Assembly (NCBI GenBank): GCA_025331565.1
Contig: JAFREQ010000035.1
Span: forward strand, 744,001-808,000
Direction of reading: 5' to 3'
DNA from: Holacanthus passer
Taxonomy: Eukaryota; Chordata; Actinopteri; Pomacanthidae
DNA length: 64,000 bases
Shown in pieces: positions 1 to 12,372 of this stretch. Position 1 is the stretch's first letter, and every line of letters starts with the position of its first letter. The notes under the pieces were generated by a model. That model did no database searches. It saw nothing but the letters and a program-made list of their open reading frames with translations, and was not told where the DNA came from. The position numbers and the translations under genes are program-made.

Positions 1-1440
1 CAACCTGAGATAAGCAGGGATAAAACCTGGCAGGACTTCTGTCTGTGCAGACTGATCAGACCTCGTGTGAACTGGCCCGGACTTCCCAGTCTCTCTCTGC
101 GCACCCTGTGAATCACCCCTCGACGTCCCGTCCTAATGAGGCACAGGATGCAACTCCAACCCACACCATTATATTTTTAGAGCTCATCAACTAATCCATA
201 GCACCCACAGCGGGGTGCACTCGCAGCTGAGTTGTTATAGCAAAGTAAACACTGCTCTGGTAGAGCACACTTTGAAATGTGATATCTGGTTGAAATATTA
301 ACTGTACTCGAGTCAAACTGATTGAGCTGTCTCTTGCACTCTTTGTGGATATAAGAGAACAGACTTACTACTTTACATATTTTGAGTATTTTACCCACTG
401 TAAAAACACACGTAGACACTGAGGAAGAGTTAGAAAGAGGATAAAAGCAAAATGTTTTTCTTACAAGCCCCTTTCTTATGAACGCAAAATGATAGTTTTC
501 ATTCATATCATTTTGGTTTTTCAACATTTTTCAGTTTAAAGTTTTACCACTAAACTATCTGTTCTGTGTTGCTTTTATATTAGATCACTTGAGACTTTGG
601 GGTTAAAGGTTTTGCTCGCTGTCTTAATTCTTTCTGTTCACAAAAATCCCTTTCTAATGAACTTTCATTGGAAGTGACGGGACACAGAATCCACATCCAT
701 CGCCTAAAAACTGTTGCATCAAATCAGCTGTACAAAGATTGCTCTCCGTACTAAATAGGCCTATTTTATGACATCATTTTCTTACTTTTTAATAAAATGC
801 TTGGTGGTTGCATGCAAAAGGTCAGGTTTTGCACATTGCTCTCTTCCAAAAAGGAAAGGCTAAATGAAACAACGCTGTATTTTATTTCACTTTGATGGAG
901 AAAAACCTTTGCCTCAGTGCACTTTTCCGACATGAACATGACCTTTAACGGACAGCCAATGTGGTGGAGGCTCATGATTTCAAAACTCAGTCAAATAAAA
1001 GACTTTCTGATTTTAGTGTCAAAAGAAACTAATACAAAAAAAGGCATTAAAGATCAAGATCACTTAATGCCTCCAAATTAAAGCACTGTTGATGTGATTC
1101 TGTTTGAGGTTTCTGCCTGTTAAAAGTGTGTTTTTCCTCACAGCTGTCACCAAGTGCTCCCTCATGATGGGAATAGTTGGTTCTCTGTAAATAATATTAC
1201 AAAGATAAATAACTCTTGAGATAACTATAACTATAGAACTGAATTGAATGTATTCAGCTACCAAATCCATATTATAGATGCAATGTGATGAATAATGTTC
1301 TGTTTAATTCTGGCTTCATTAATAGAAATAGCAGCACTGTATGATATTGTAGACTCTCTCTCCTCTCTCCTGTTTTCACATGCATGACTCCAAACACACA
1401 CACACACATTTACTGTAGATAGTCTCCCCGCTCCTCCCTC
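1..1440. other. upstream flank without a recognisable gene
   Basis: AT-rich sequence with no ORF resembling a known protein and no splice-site-bounded exon that I could support. The minus-strand ORFs here are short and low in complexity. A small (CA)n run lies near 1394-1407, and a CT-rich stretch begins near 1435, leading into the probable promoter. Confidence 0.6.
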
Positions 1441-1878
1441 CCTCTCCCTCTCTCTCTCTCCATCAGCTTCATGCAGTCCCTGCCTCTCAGCCTCTCAGTG
1501 CCGGGCTGAAGCTGCAGGAGCGCTGTGGGCTCCTCACTTCAGGATCTCTGGAGCCGTGCACACTCCTCGGCCCGGTGCGCTCCGGTTGGCCGCAGCCTCG
1601 CTCCACTAAACCCCGCATGGAGACACCAGCAGCCCTGCAGACACCATGCACTCCTGAAAGCTCCGGCACACCGTCTGTTTGTGCAGCCTGAGGGGGGAGA
1701 AAAGTCTGCAGGATCACTTTGGACCGTGCGTCAAGGGATTTTTTTTTCCTCCTCTGCTTTCTCTCTCTCTCTCCTTCTTCCGCCTCTCGCTGCCCACAGC
1801 TCCATTTTTTTTGACTTTTCCCTCTTGCAAACAAAGAGCTGCTGTTCCCCCTGAGTCTACCTGCTCCCCCTTGCATCC
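1440..1878 (+). promoter_or_regulatory. garnl3: probable first promoter region and 5' leader
   Basis: This block is GC- and CpG-richer than its surroundings, notably about 1500-1620, and sits directly before the exon 1 start codon. It has a CT-rich tract (about 1435-1465) and no clear TATA box. Two upstream ATGs open short reading frames: 1617-1691 (24 codons plus stop) and 1646-1657 (ATG CAC TCC TGA, in a good ACCATG context). If transcription starts upstream of 1617, both could reduce translation of the main frame. The transcription start is not visible from sequence alone. Confidence 0.5.
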
Positions 1879-1976
1879 ATGAATTCAGATAAAAATGTGT
1901 ACCTCGGCAGAGACAAAGGCATCATGCGGAAGAGAGCCCTGCTCCTCCGGAAAGGTTGCAGCTTCGAGATCACCAG
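1879..1976 (+). CDS. garnl3: garnl3 exon 1 (first coding exon, isoform A)
   Basis: The ATG at 1879 opens MNSDKNVYLGRDKGIMRKR, residues 1-32 plus two bases, ending at a GT donor (1977). The end phase (2) joins exon 2 to give ...FEITSSASEDLG. The segment is basic, with an RKRALLLRK cluster that could bind membranes or act as a localisation signal; that is a guess. The start is the first ATG in this frame that leads to exon 2, but upstream out-of-frame ATGs exist. Confidence 0.8.
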
Positions 1977-4900
1977 GTAGGTCCTCTATTTTACGTTGGT
2001 TCAGGGCAAGAGGGGTGGACTATCTCACAGAAAATGTCTTACATAGAAGTAGACTTTACATGAGGCCACACAATTGGTCTCCAATTCGTGCCAATTCACG
2101 TTGTGGATTGTTTTTTATCCAGGATCTGTGTGTGTGTGTGTGTGTGTGCGTGCGCGTGCGTGTGCGCATTGATAAGGAGCAATTTTGGATGCCCCCAAAA
2201 TATGCATCCAAAGAAGGAGTCATATAACCTTTGATTTTCACCTCTCTGGTTAAAAATCACATCCTCATATCGTTTGTTCGTGCCATCATTTTGGATCCAG
2301 GCACCGCGCGTTCACGCCTCCACTCGCCCCGGGATGGGAGCGTTACGCACGGATACATTTCGTCCGCACCTGCGTCCTGCAACCTTGACAAAGCTGCTCG
2401 GTGGCAGGACGCCTTCGGTCGTCGTGTTAGAGCACAAATCAGGTGTTGATTGGGCAGCCATATAGCCCCAGTGCTGTCCAACCAGAGAGCTGACAATATG
2501 CAGGTTTTTATTCTAGGAAGAAAAAAATGGATGGATCCAGTCTGCTGCTGGTGTCTTTTGCCACCCAGACCTGTTTGATCACACACATCCTGACACACAC
2601 ATGAAGGCAGACACATAATGAGTTGGTAGGACTCCTCAGTGTGGCACAGCCTCCTGGAGCTTCCTCAGATATGTGGCCTCTGAGGGCAGGAGGACACCGA
2701 CCGTGTGCCAGCCCAGCTGTCTGGATGTCCTCCTCTCCATGTGGTCCGAGCTCTAGAAGCCTGTGAGCTGTGGTTTGGACCAGTAAATAGCCGGTATTAT
2801 TCAAAGACATAATACCAGATACCGGATGCATAATCACTCACAGTACTCAAGACATCCTCGATGGAGGCTGTCAAGAACTTGTGTTAGAGCATGCAACACA
2901 TTCAGTAAGCTTGTTTTCATCTGGGCTGCAGCAAAAGGTTATTCTTATTATCGATATATTGACCTGTGAATTCAATTCTCAGTTTGGTTTAACAATATAT
3001 ATGTGACAGTTTTAGGTATAAGTGAGTGTGAGTGAAAAATGTCCAATTCAGTATCTTACAGCACAAGTTGACGTCAACAAATATCTTGTTTTGTCTCGTC
3101 TACAGTCCAAAAATATTCAATTTACTACAATGACAGACCGAGAAAAGCGGAAAATTCTCTCATTTCACAATTCGAAACCATCCAAATGTTTGGTGTTTCT
3201 CAATGAATTGACTCATTATCTTGATTATATCGTCTGTATGTTATTGTTCTGGTCACATCGCCTCCCCTCCTCCTTCCTCCATTATAATTTCCTGCTATTT
3301 CAGACAGTCTGTGGAGGTGTGCACAAGAGCAAATTTACTCATGAATCTCGCTTCGTTGCTCTTACAGCCGACAACTTTGTCTCACTACGCGTGTGCAACG
3401 GTGAGACTTTGGAGATGTCTCCATCCAGGCTGCCAGATCCCACTTTTCTAAATAGATGCATGTGCTGTATTCAGGGTGCATGCGGGGGTGAGATTTGGCC
3501 AGCTTTGTGCCAAGCACTTACTTTCAAATTACACATCCCTTCTCATTAGCTTGATTTATCCCGTGCAGTGAAGGAGCTCATTCCTCCTCTGTAGGCTGTG
3601 GACCCAGAGTCACACTGCAAGGCTTCCTGGCAGACTGTCTCTCAGACACTCGCAGTTTAACAGACAATCAATCAGAGGCGGGTCTGAAGTGCTACTGCAT
3701 GAGGAAATAGATTCTCCACTATACTGAGGGGATTTCAAAGAGACTCAAGGAAAGTGCTGCTGCTGCTGCGGATAATTCATTGTACTGCAGAGATGCATGA
3801 CCAAACAGACGTGGACGGCTTCATAAGGACACACAGTTTGTGAGAAACCTGCTTTCATATGCATAACATGCTCTCACACACACATAATGGCTCAAGTGTT
3901 TCCATATGTTTCCCTGTGGAAATATGTCATGAGGTAGTTTTATCTCAACATTGATCTGCCCTCTTTTTCTCCTCCAGGCTACAGACACAGGCTCAATGTG
4001 AGACAGTGGTGGAAAATGTCCAATCCAATATCTTAGAGCACAAAGTGGCATCAGAGGTATAATCAGCAAAATGTGCTAAAGTGTCACAACTAAAGTACTA
4101 GTTCTGCAGAAAACTGGCCCCTGTGGCTGATATATTATAATATATGACATTATTGGATTGAACAATTGATAAGCAGCATTTTACAGCTGAAGCTGCTTGA
4201 GGAGGACCTAGTTTTAACTACTTTGTTTCCAGCTGGGTAGTTTAGTAAAGTAGGTCCCAACATGGGGTCGGCGCCCTCCAGAGGGTCATGTGATAAATCT
4301 GAAGGGTTGTGAGATGTTTAATGTGGTAGGAAATAAGAAAAGAAAAATTCTGCTGCAAATATTATTATTTTCCAGACTTTTGTCTTTGAGAAGTTCAGAG
4401 GGGAAGTCACTCTTGGTGGAACAGCCAACAGTATTTGAGCACATGTACTTTCCACCACCAGTGTCAGAGACGTCTTGAGAGTATGAAGAGAGTAAAAATA
4501 ATAGTAGTCTAAAAATTAAATCCAATTACACAATCATTTGGAATCGTAGCGAGGAGTAAACAGTGTGAAGTCGTCGTGATCTGTGCTAATCTCCTGACGG
4601 TAATCTGCTTTGGGACAACACATCACATCACATTATTATTTCTGACTGTGTTTTGGACACTGCTTCACGGTGACTAAGCCTTATCTAACAAAGTCAGCGC
4701 ACTGCCAGTTGGCAGATATTCTCACTGGCAGCAGGTCGCTGCAGAGTTGCAGGTGGAAGCAGAAAAGTTGAATGGACTACTGGAACCAGGTGTTTGGTTA
4801 TTTTCCTCTGCTGAGCTCTTTGCAGGTGGTTTCAAGTTTATTCATGATTTGTAGCTTGTGTGTGTGTGTGTGTGTGTGCAACACGTGTTAACAGTTTTGC

Positions 4901-7900
4901 TTGTGTGTGTCCGCATTTGTCAGGACTTATGTGGAGTTAGAAAGGAATGATCTTAGCAGATTTCTGTAGCCTGCCTTGTGGGTAGTGTAGGCACCAAGGA
5001 AAAAGAAAGTGTGGGATAAAAAAAGCTGATATCTCTGCTTCTGCTGTGTTTATCTTGATCATTTCTAAAAACTGTCCTCTGTGAGTCGGACAGTGTTATA
5101 GTTGCTAAATCAGTGCAGTTCTCTTTGAGAAATTTGAGCTTATCATGCTGCTGCAAAAGTACAACTTTGGGCAAGTTCTTTGCCCTGAAGTCTTGAGCTT
5201 GACAGCAGGAGAGTCTGGATGTCCTCCAGGAACAACAAACCTTTTCAGTGTGTTTTTCCATTCATTTTCATAACAAGTGCAGCGCGTCTCTTCAGACAAT
5301 CAACTCCGCCTGTCATTGAACCCTCTGTCTCCAACCACTTCCAACCAACCCCGACTAATTGTGGGTGAATGAGATTAGGCTACATGATGACTGACACTTG
5401 GAGGAGCCAAGAAATCACTGGCTCAGCTCTGGCAGGAGAAATATGACTCTGAAAGACGGTGCCAGAGAGACAAAAGGAAATTATGTGCACAGGCCGTCGC
5501 TACCAGGCAGTAAAAACACTATGGAACAGCAAACACACAAACACTGACCACCGGAGGAAGATTTTCTCTCACGAAGCCTCAAAAATCAGAAAAGGTCACC
5601 AGAGTGCTTTCTATGAATTCACTGGCAACCTCAGCAAATTTTATGGTGGTGGAAACTAACCTCCCTTGCTATGAATCCATAACAGAACATTTGCAGTTGA
5701 TTTTAAGGAAAGGCATGTTCTGGCTGGGAGCAGCTCGACTGGACCACGAGGGAGGAGAAGCCCATTTATCATCGGGCTAATGCGGGGCAACGTGTGATTA
5801 GAGCGTGTTACTGTGGTTTAGTTTTCTAACGCGAGACCTAACAAATACGTCGCGATAAGGCGCCTGTTTACAACTTAGGGAGGAGAGATTAGGGTCGACA
5901 GGCTGGATTAGTTGACTTTGAAACGTGTGCTGTTCATTAATCAATCCGGCCCCTCCTTGCTTTTACAGCCAATGCGTGCCTCCAGTCAAACCTTCTCATA
6001 AAGCGGCGATAGCTTCACCCTGCAACTGCGGCCATGAGAGGAACAAAAATAGATCCTCAAACTCTGACAGACTCACTCGCTCGCCCCCTCCTCAAACTCT
6101 TTCCCTCCCTCAACTTCTCACTTCAGAGGTTATTTGAGTGCACTTGCTTTGAAACACTATCATTGTCTTCATTAACCTCTCGTGTTGCCAAACCCACAGT
6201 GTTTTGCTGTTGCCAGGGGTTTTGCTGTAGCTTGCTGCCTGTCAGGTTGGCACGAGACCGGAGCCAGATGTAGCTGAGGTGCACCGTGCTGCGTTCAAGT
6301 GCTTGGTAAAGGAACGGGTGAGGGGAGTTTTGAGCACATGGGCCTTTTAAAGAGAGAGAAAAAAAAGAGAAGGAAATATGTATTAGGGTTTGTCCTCTTG
6401 TGGTTTCCTGGTGAAGCTTTTACAGTAGGCTTCAAAGCAGTATGTGAATGAAGAACAGATGTTTCGAATGTCAGACATGTTTTCTATGTTTTGAGATCTG
6501 AGGATGCACTAACCATATTGATGGGCTCTCTGACAGATGCAGTGAAAGTGGTTGTGAAAAGCCGGGCTGCCGGGGTCTCCCTCTGTATTACAGTCTGTCT
6601 TAAAGCACCCAGCCGGGAACTGACTTGATGGACTCTCTGACATTTTTGCTGACTTAAGGCTCCTCTGCTTTGCATACTGTCAACGTTATGTAGCTCTCAC
6701 ACACACATCAGATGCAGATCTCACACACACATCAGACGCAGATGTCGCACGAACAAGAGAGAATGAAAAAGGAGATTAGTTTAAATTTGATGTCTGAATA
6801 ATTTTGGGCTGCAGCTAAAGATTGTTTTTATTATGTTGATCCATTATTTTCTCAATTAATTGTTTGGTGGACGTATCCTCACCATTAAATGATAAAATAT
6901 GTTCTTACCTTCAAAACTGTTTCAAATCACAGGTGATAAATTAAGCCGTTTTGTGATGTTTGGTTAGGTTTAGGCTCAAAACAACTAAGGTTATGCAACT
7001 TTTGCGATCATGGTTAAATTAAACCAGTGTTTACTGTCAGGTGGAAACAGTTCCTGGAAACCTCCTGTGTTAAAGATTGACATTTTCTTACATCAATACC
7101 TGACGTCCTCTTTATAATCACCATGGCCACTAGAGGGCCTTGTCACTTAAATGTAAACTTTAGTCTTGTTTTTGAGGACACTTGCTGAAATGATTGATGT
7201 TGGGTAAATGTCCGTTCCAGAGTCTATGTTGACGTCTTCAAGTTCTCTGCTTTGTCCAACCAACACACAGAAGAAAACCAGGAAATATTCACGTTTGAGA
7301 AGCCACATCCCCTATTTTTTTTTTTCATTTTCAAACTTGTGTTTTTCAGCTCCACCCCAACCGATGCTGACTTAAGTGACATCACATGAGGCAGTTTATC
7401 AAACCTTGCACAGCTGCAGCCACAAAAGGCTTTATACAACTTCTTTTACAAATGCAGTAGTAGTTCTCTCCAAGACCTGACTTTGATGTGTAAAGCCAGT
7501 GCACGATGAATCGATTATCAAACTGAGCTGCAAGTTAATCGACTAATCGTTTCAGCTCTGAAAAGATGTTCCTTCCCAGAATTATGATTTCATGCAGTGT
7601 CGTATCCCTTGTCCATTTCCATAGAAGGTTGTAGCTGGGAAATTGAAATAGTGTGCAAGGCTGGTTCTGCTCTGCTCAGCCGTACAGTCAGTCCCTCAGT
7701 GAGCTCTGATAAACACTGGACTGTAATCACTCCCATATGTGGCTGCATAGCTCAGCACAAGCCGGCACAGTTCAGCCATGCGCACAACGCGGCACACGAG
7801 GCTCATTTAGACAGAAAAATAGATTCGAATTACGAGAAGAAAAAAAATACCAAAAAAAAAAAAGAAAGGAAAAATCCCTCGCTTGATTACAGCCCTATGT

Positions 7901-10900
7901 AAACTTTAACTCTTTGACTGGAACATCTGCTTCCATTTAGGGATTTAAGACACATACCTACACATTAAAATGCACTGTGCGCTGCTCCGGGAAAACTTGC
8001 AGGCTGGGAAAACATTTCCCATTATAGTTGGCTAGAATAAACCCAGCGTAGAGCGAGTTGTAGTTAAAGCAGGGTATCGGTAGAGATGCGGGCAGCTCGA
8101 GCACAAACCACAAGCCACTTGCACACAAGAGTCATATTCTGGGGAGTTTTTTCTTTTCTAAGTTGTATAAACTTCCTTTTTTTTACCACGGTCCCTGTCG
8201 AGGATGACGCAAAGCGAAAGTGAGTGTGTGTTGAGGTGCGGAGGAGAGTAGGAAGGCGTGAAAGATCAAAGGATGTCTGCACAGTATGGCCACTGTCTGT
8301 GTGTACGCCGCGAGTCGCTTCACAGCAGCCCACTGCCCCCGTCATAACCCTGACAGAGGGATCCAGGAGAGACGGAGGAGGAAATGGAGCCTGTGAAGGG
8401 TTACTGTTGGACATTTTTACCCTGCGGTTTCAAGGGAGGCCAGCCAGAGCCTCCTCTTGGTCTGAGAGCGAGCAACAGAAAGACAGGGTGAGAGAATGAT
8501 AGAGATGGAAGCGCAGTTTGAAAGTATGTGTAGAAACATGCAGGGAGGGTGTATTTTCAGCCGAGGTTGTAAAGATGTGGCTTGAATTAAGTTGCTGTAG
8601 TGTGGACATTCTTGAAAGGGAGTTTCCCCGACTGCAGGCCTCTTATAGTTGTAATAGTGTATGGATTTTATTGCATGTTGCTATTTTCTTCTGAGCTGCT
8701 CTGAAATAAGCTGCGTTTACTTTACTTTTTTGTAAAACTCGAAAATGTGATGTAGAAGACACAGGTGCATCCACAAGTAAAGGCAGGAGCGACAGGCCTC
8801 ACTTAATCCTCTACTGCAAACTACAAAATCTTTACGACCCTCACACCCTTCATTTATAGCTATTTTAATATTTACTAATTGCGATATGTTTCTGATTAAT
8901 CAAATAAGGAACTAGAGTGGGTGTAATGTACATATATGACACAGTGCCAGACAAGATCAATTTGACTATTTCAAACCTTAATTCAAGGTAACATACTGAA
9001 AACTTTGCTAGTGACAAACACCAGCTTTGTTTAACGTATTAGTATGTTAACATTTTCTAATTAGCACAAAATGCGAAGTACAGCTGAGGCTAACGGCAAT
9101 GAAAGTTTTGCAGGTATTTGGACATAAACCAAAGTACTGGAAGAATTACTGTTTGACCTGATGATGTTGTTCTTGTTATAGTTATTACAATTCGTTCTCT
9201 GGGGACCATGAATGTCTGTTCAGAGTGTCTTGGCAATACATCCAATAGTTGTTGAGACAATTGAGTTGTTGAGTCATGGTGGTGTAAGAGGAAAGGTCAG
9301 GAGGTTGCCAAGATGTCAATTCATCCTCTGGGGATCATGAATGTCTGCGCAAACGTTCATCCAAATCCATCTGATTGTTGTTGAGACATTTCAGTCTGAA
9401 CCAAAGTGATCAACTGACACTGTCTAACACAAGCATCTACAAGAATTTCTAAAGAACAACAACAACAAGGTGAAAATGTGGTTCCATCTTTGTTTATCTA
9501 TAAATAAATATCCACTTGTGTTCGATGAGGAAGGTTTTTAATTGATAGATTATCAGAAGACCCCAATCTACCAGAAAATAGGGTGAAATATTTTTCCACA
9601 AAATGAAACATCATTTTTGCTGTAGAGGATTAATTGTTCATTTGAACTCACAGGTCGTACACAACAGATTATTTTGATTTCTTTGTCATTTAATTGTGAT
9701 TAAAAGTTAAAACCACAAGAGGGCAGACTCTCCCTGTAAAAACAGTTGTGTTACCATCTGGTGGAAAGCCAGTGGTTTCAAAAATATAACTTAAGAAAAA
9801 GCATCCACAATTTGGATCTTTATCATTTTGTTTGAGCTTCTGATGCAGCAAAGCTCTGAGAAAACCAGCTGATGAGTTGCAGAAGAAGTCAAAGTGCAAA
9901 TCGTTTGTAAGCAGTTGAAACAGAATAGAAATGACGTTCCTGGTTCGGTACATTGGTCAGTCATATTTTTCCACTAAGAGGAGTAAGTGCATTAAGAAGT
10001 AGTGACATGTATGTGGAGAGCAGGTGAAGATTTCATTCGGACACAGAGAACAAGTGCACTGTGTTTCTTCGTGTTCTGTAAAGTGTTGTTATTGCCCACA
10101 AGTACTCACACACACACAGAGAGAGAGAGAGAGAGCACATGCAGCCAAAGGGCCAAGGGCAGCCCGGTGTCCAGAGCCGCTCTGATCGTTACAGACAAAA
10201 GGTTAATTCACCTGATCAGGTTTAATGAGGGCGCCACCATCAATCGCTGCAGCTTGACACAGTGACATTTCGCAGAGGCCACACGGTGACCGCTCGGGAC
10301 GCAGGAGAAACAAAGAGGTCGAGGTCTGAATCCAAATCATCTGCATGTGTGTGTGTGTGCGTGTGTTTGCGTGCACTTGTGTCTGCAGACTAAAATTTAC
10401 ATCCAGAGGTTTAATTCAAAAATCTGAATCGGTTGCTCATGTCCAGTAAAAAACTGTAGAAGTACTCAGATCCTTTAATCCATTATATGACTACAACAAC
10501 AACAAGCTGCTGATTTCCATTTGTTTATAAAATGTTACATTAAATTACTTTTCTATATGAGGAAGAAAAGCATCAAATCTTCACGTTTGAGAAGCTAGAA
10601 CCAGTGAATATTTGGCATTTCCCTTGAAAAGTAAGAAACTATTAATAGTCGCTGATTAATTTTCTTTTCATTGATTAATCGTTGCATCTCAGCTCCACTC
10701 CAAATAAAAGTCCTGCATTCGAACTAACACTGAAATCAAGGTATCAAAAATCTCCCAGCTTTGTGGTCAGGCCTCTAAAAAAGGTCACATGATGAGTCTT
10801 GTACAGAGTTCGTGAGATGACTAGTGAGAGTTGGAAAGAAAAAAAAAGTTCAGATATGCAAATTTGTAGTTCTTTTTTTCTGTGTTCAATTCAAGGGGAA

Positions 10901-12112
10901 ATCATTCTTTTGTCGAACCGCTAACAGCTCAGATATTGGTCACAAGTTGGTAACCAATGCACCATATTTTATAAACTTATTATATGTAAAGTCTGAAAAG
11001 TAAAGAACATGTATCTTAAAAGTGTTATTAAGTAAATACACTTTCCACCACTGCCAGAAACTCTACTAAAACTAAATGTCAGTTGAATCATGCTCAGTTA
11101 CATATTATCCAGAGATAAAGCTTCATCAGAGAAGAGTGACATCATGGCAGGTCGGTTGATTTGCATGTTCTGGATGTGTGTGACAGATAAGAACCTCTAA
11201 CGTGTTGATGCTTGTAGTACTAAGTCAAACACTTTGCATCGCGTTGTGTTATATGTGTTTTAACTCATTTTCATACATCTCTGTTCTGACCACATTGTTT
11301 GCTCACACACACACACACACACACACACAGTAACAGAGGCCTTGTTTATCCTCCGCGTGGGAAAGGTGCCTTGGTCAGACATGGCTTACTTGGTGAGACT
11401 AAAGGGCTGGAGTGGCAGCTGTCCAGAGCGAAAGCGGCGTAGCTCTGAGGGATTAGCTCACTATTGAGTCAAGAGCTCCTGATCCGCATCGTGCAGCTTC
11501 GCGGGCTTCAACTGCCGAGGCGAACGCGCGAGTGCTCGTGCGCACACACTCGCAATTTTTGTGTTCCCGCGCACCGCAACCCTTACTGGCATGGACGCAT
11601 GGATTGAACCCACGCACTATAATGCTTACACCTACATTTATATCCTGATCTTTGAAGTTGTATTTGCCAGGGGAATGCAAAGCCTGGGATAGTCCATCAC
11701 TGCTGGGTCCCACACACACACACACACACACACACTTGCCTGAACAAGAGTTGAATATTGAGGGTTATAGTTTATATTTCACTTCCTAACTAACCCTGAA
11801 GGCCTCGATAGATCCAAGTGGTTCTGCAGCATAATGGAAAGTTGCTTTTGTGGGTGTTTTAACAGCACTCAGCAGCTTAATGACATTATGCAAAATACAG
11901 TGACACCTTCAGGGTGACAGCTCCGAGGCCTCATGAACAGGAAGATCTCGAACAGGAAGTCTTCCCTTTTTGACTTCCCTTGTTGCAGATCAGCTTCACC
12001 AGCAAAAACCAGAAGCCCTCATGCAAAGGCCATGTGAGCGGTGCGTGTCAGAGTGTGACAATGGGAGGGGTGTGTGATGATGTTTATGCAACATGTATGA
12101 ATGTCTCTCTGT

Positions 12113-12149
<37 letters not shown>

Positions 12150-12340
12150 CGATTGACCTCGGGGCTCTAATTAGAGGTGGGGTGCGTTCAGGTGTCTTAA
12201 GCCGATTGTCTGTAACTCGACCCCGACACAAGAAAACGAGGGCTTTATTTTCAGTGGTCTCTTCTGAGATCCTTTTCTTTAGGCTGTTGGGGATTTCAGC
12301 TGCATTTCAGAATGAGCTATTTTTAAAGGTAGTCACATTC

Positions 12341-12372
<32 letters not shown>

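Noticed and set aside
3022..3549. Plus-strand ORF of 175 codons in intron 1
   Set aside because: Its first part lies within an R1 repeat, and the rest lacks any recognisable motif; likely chance.
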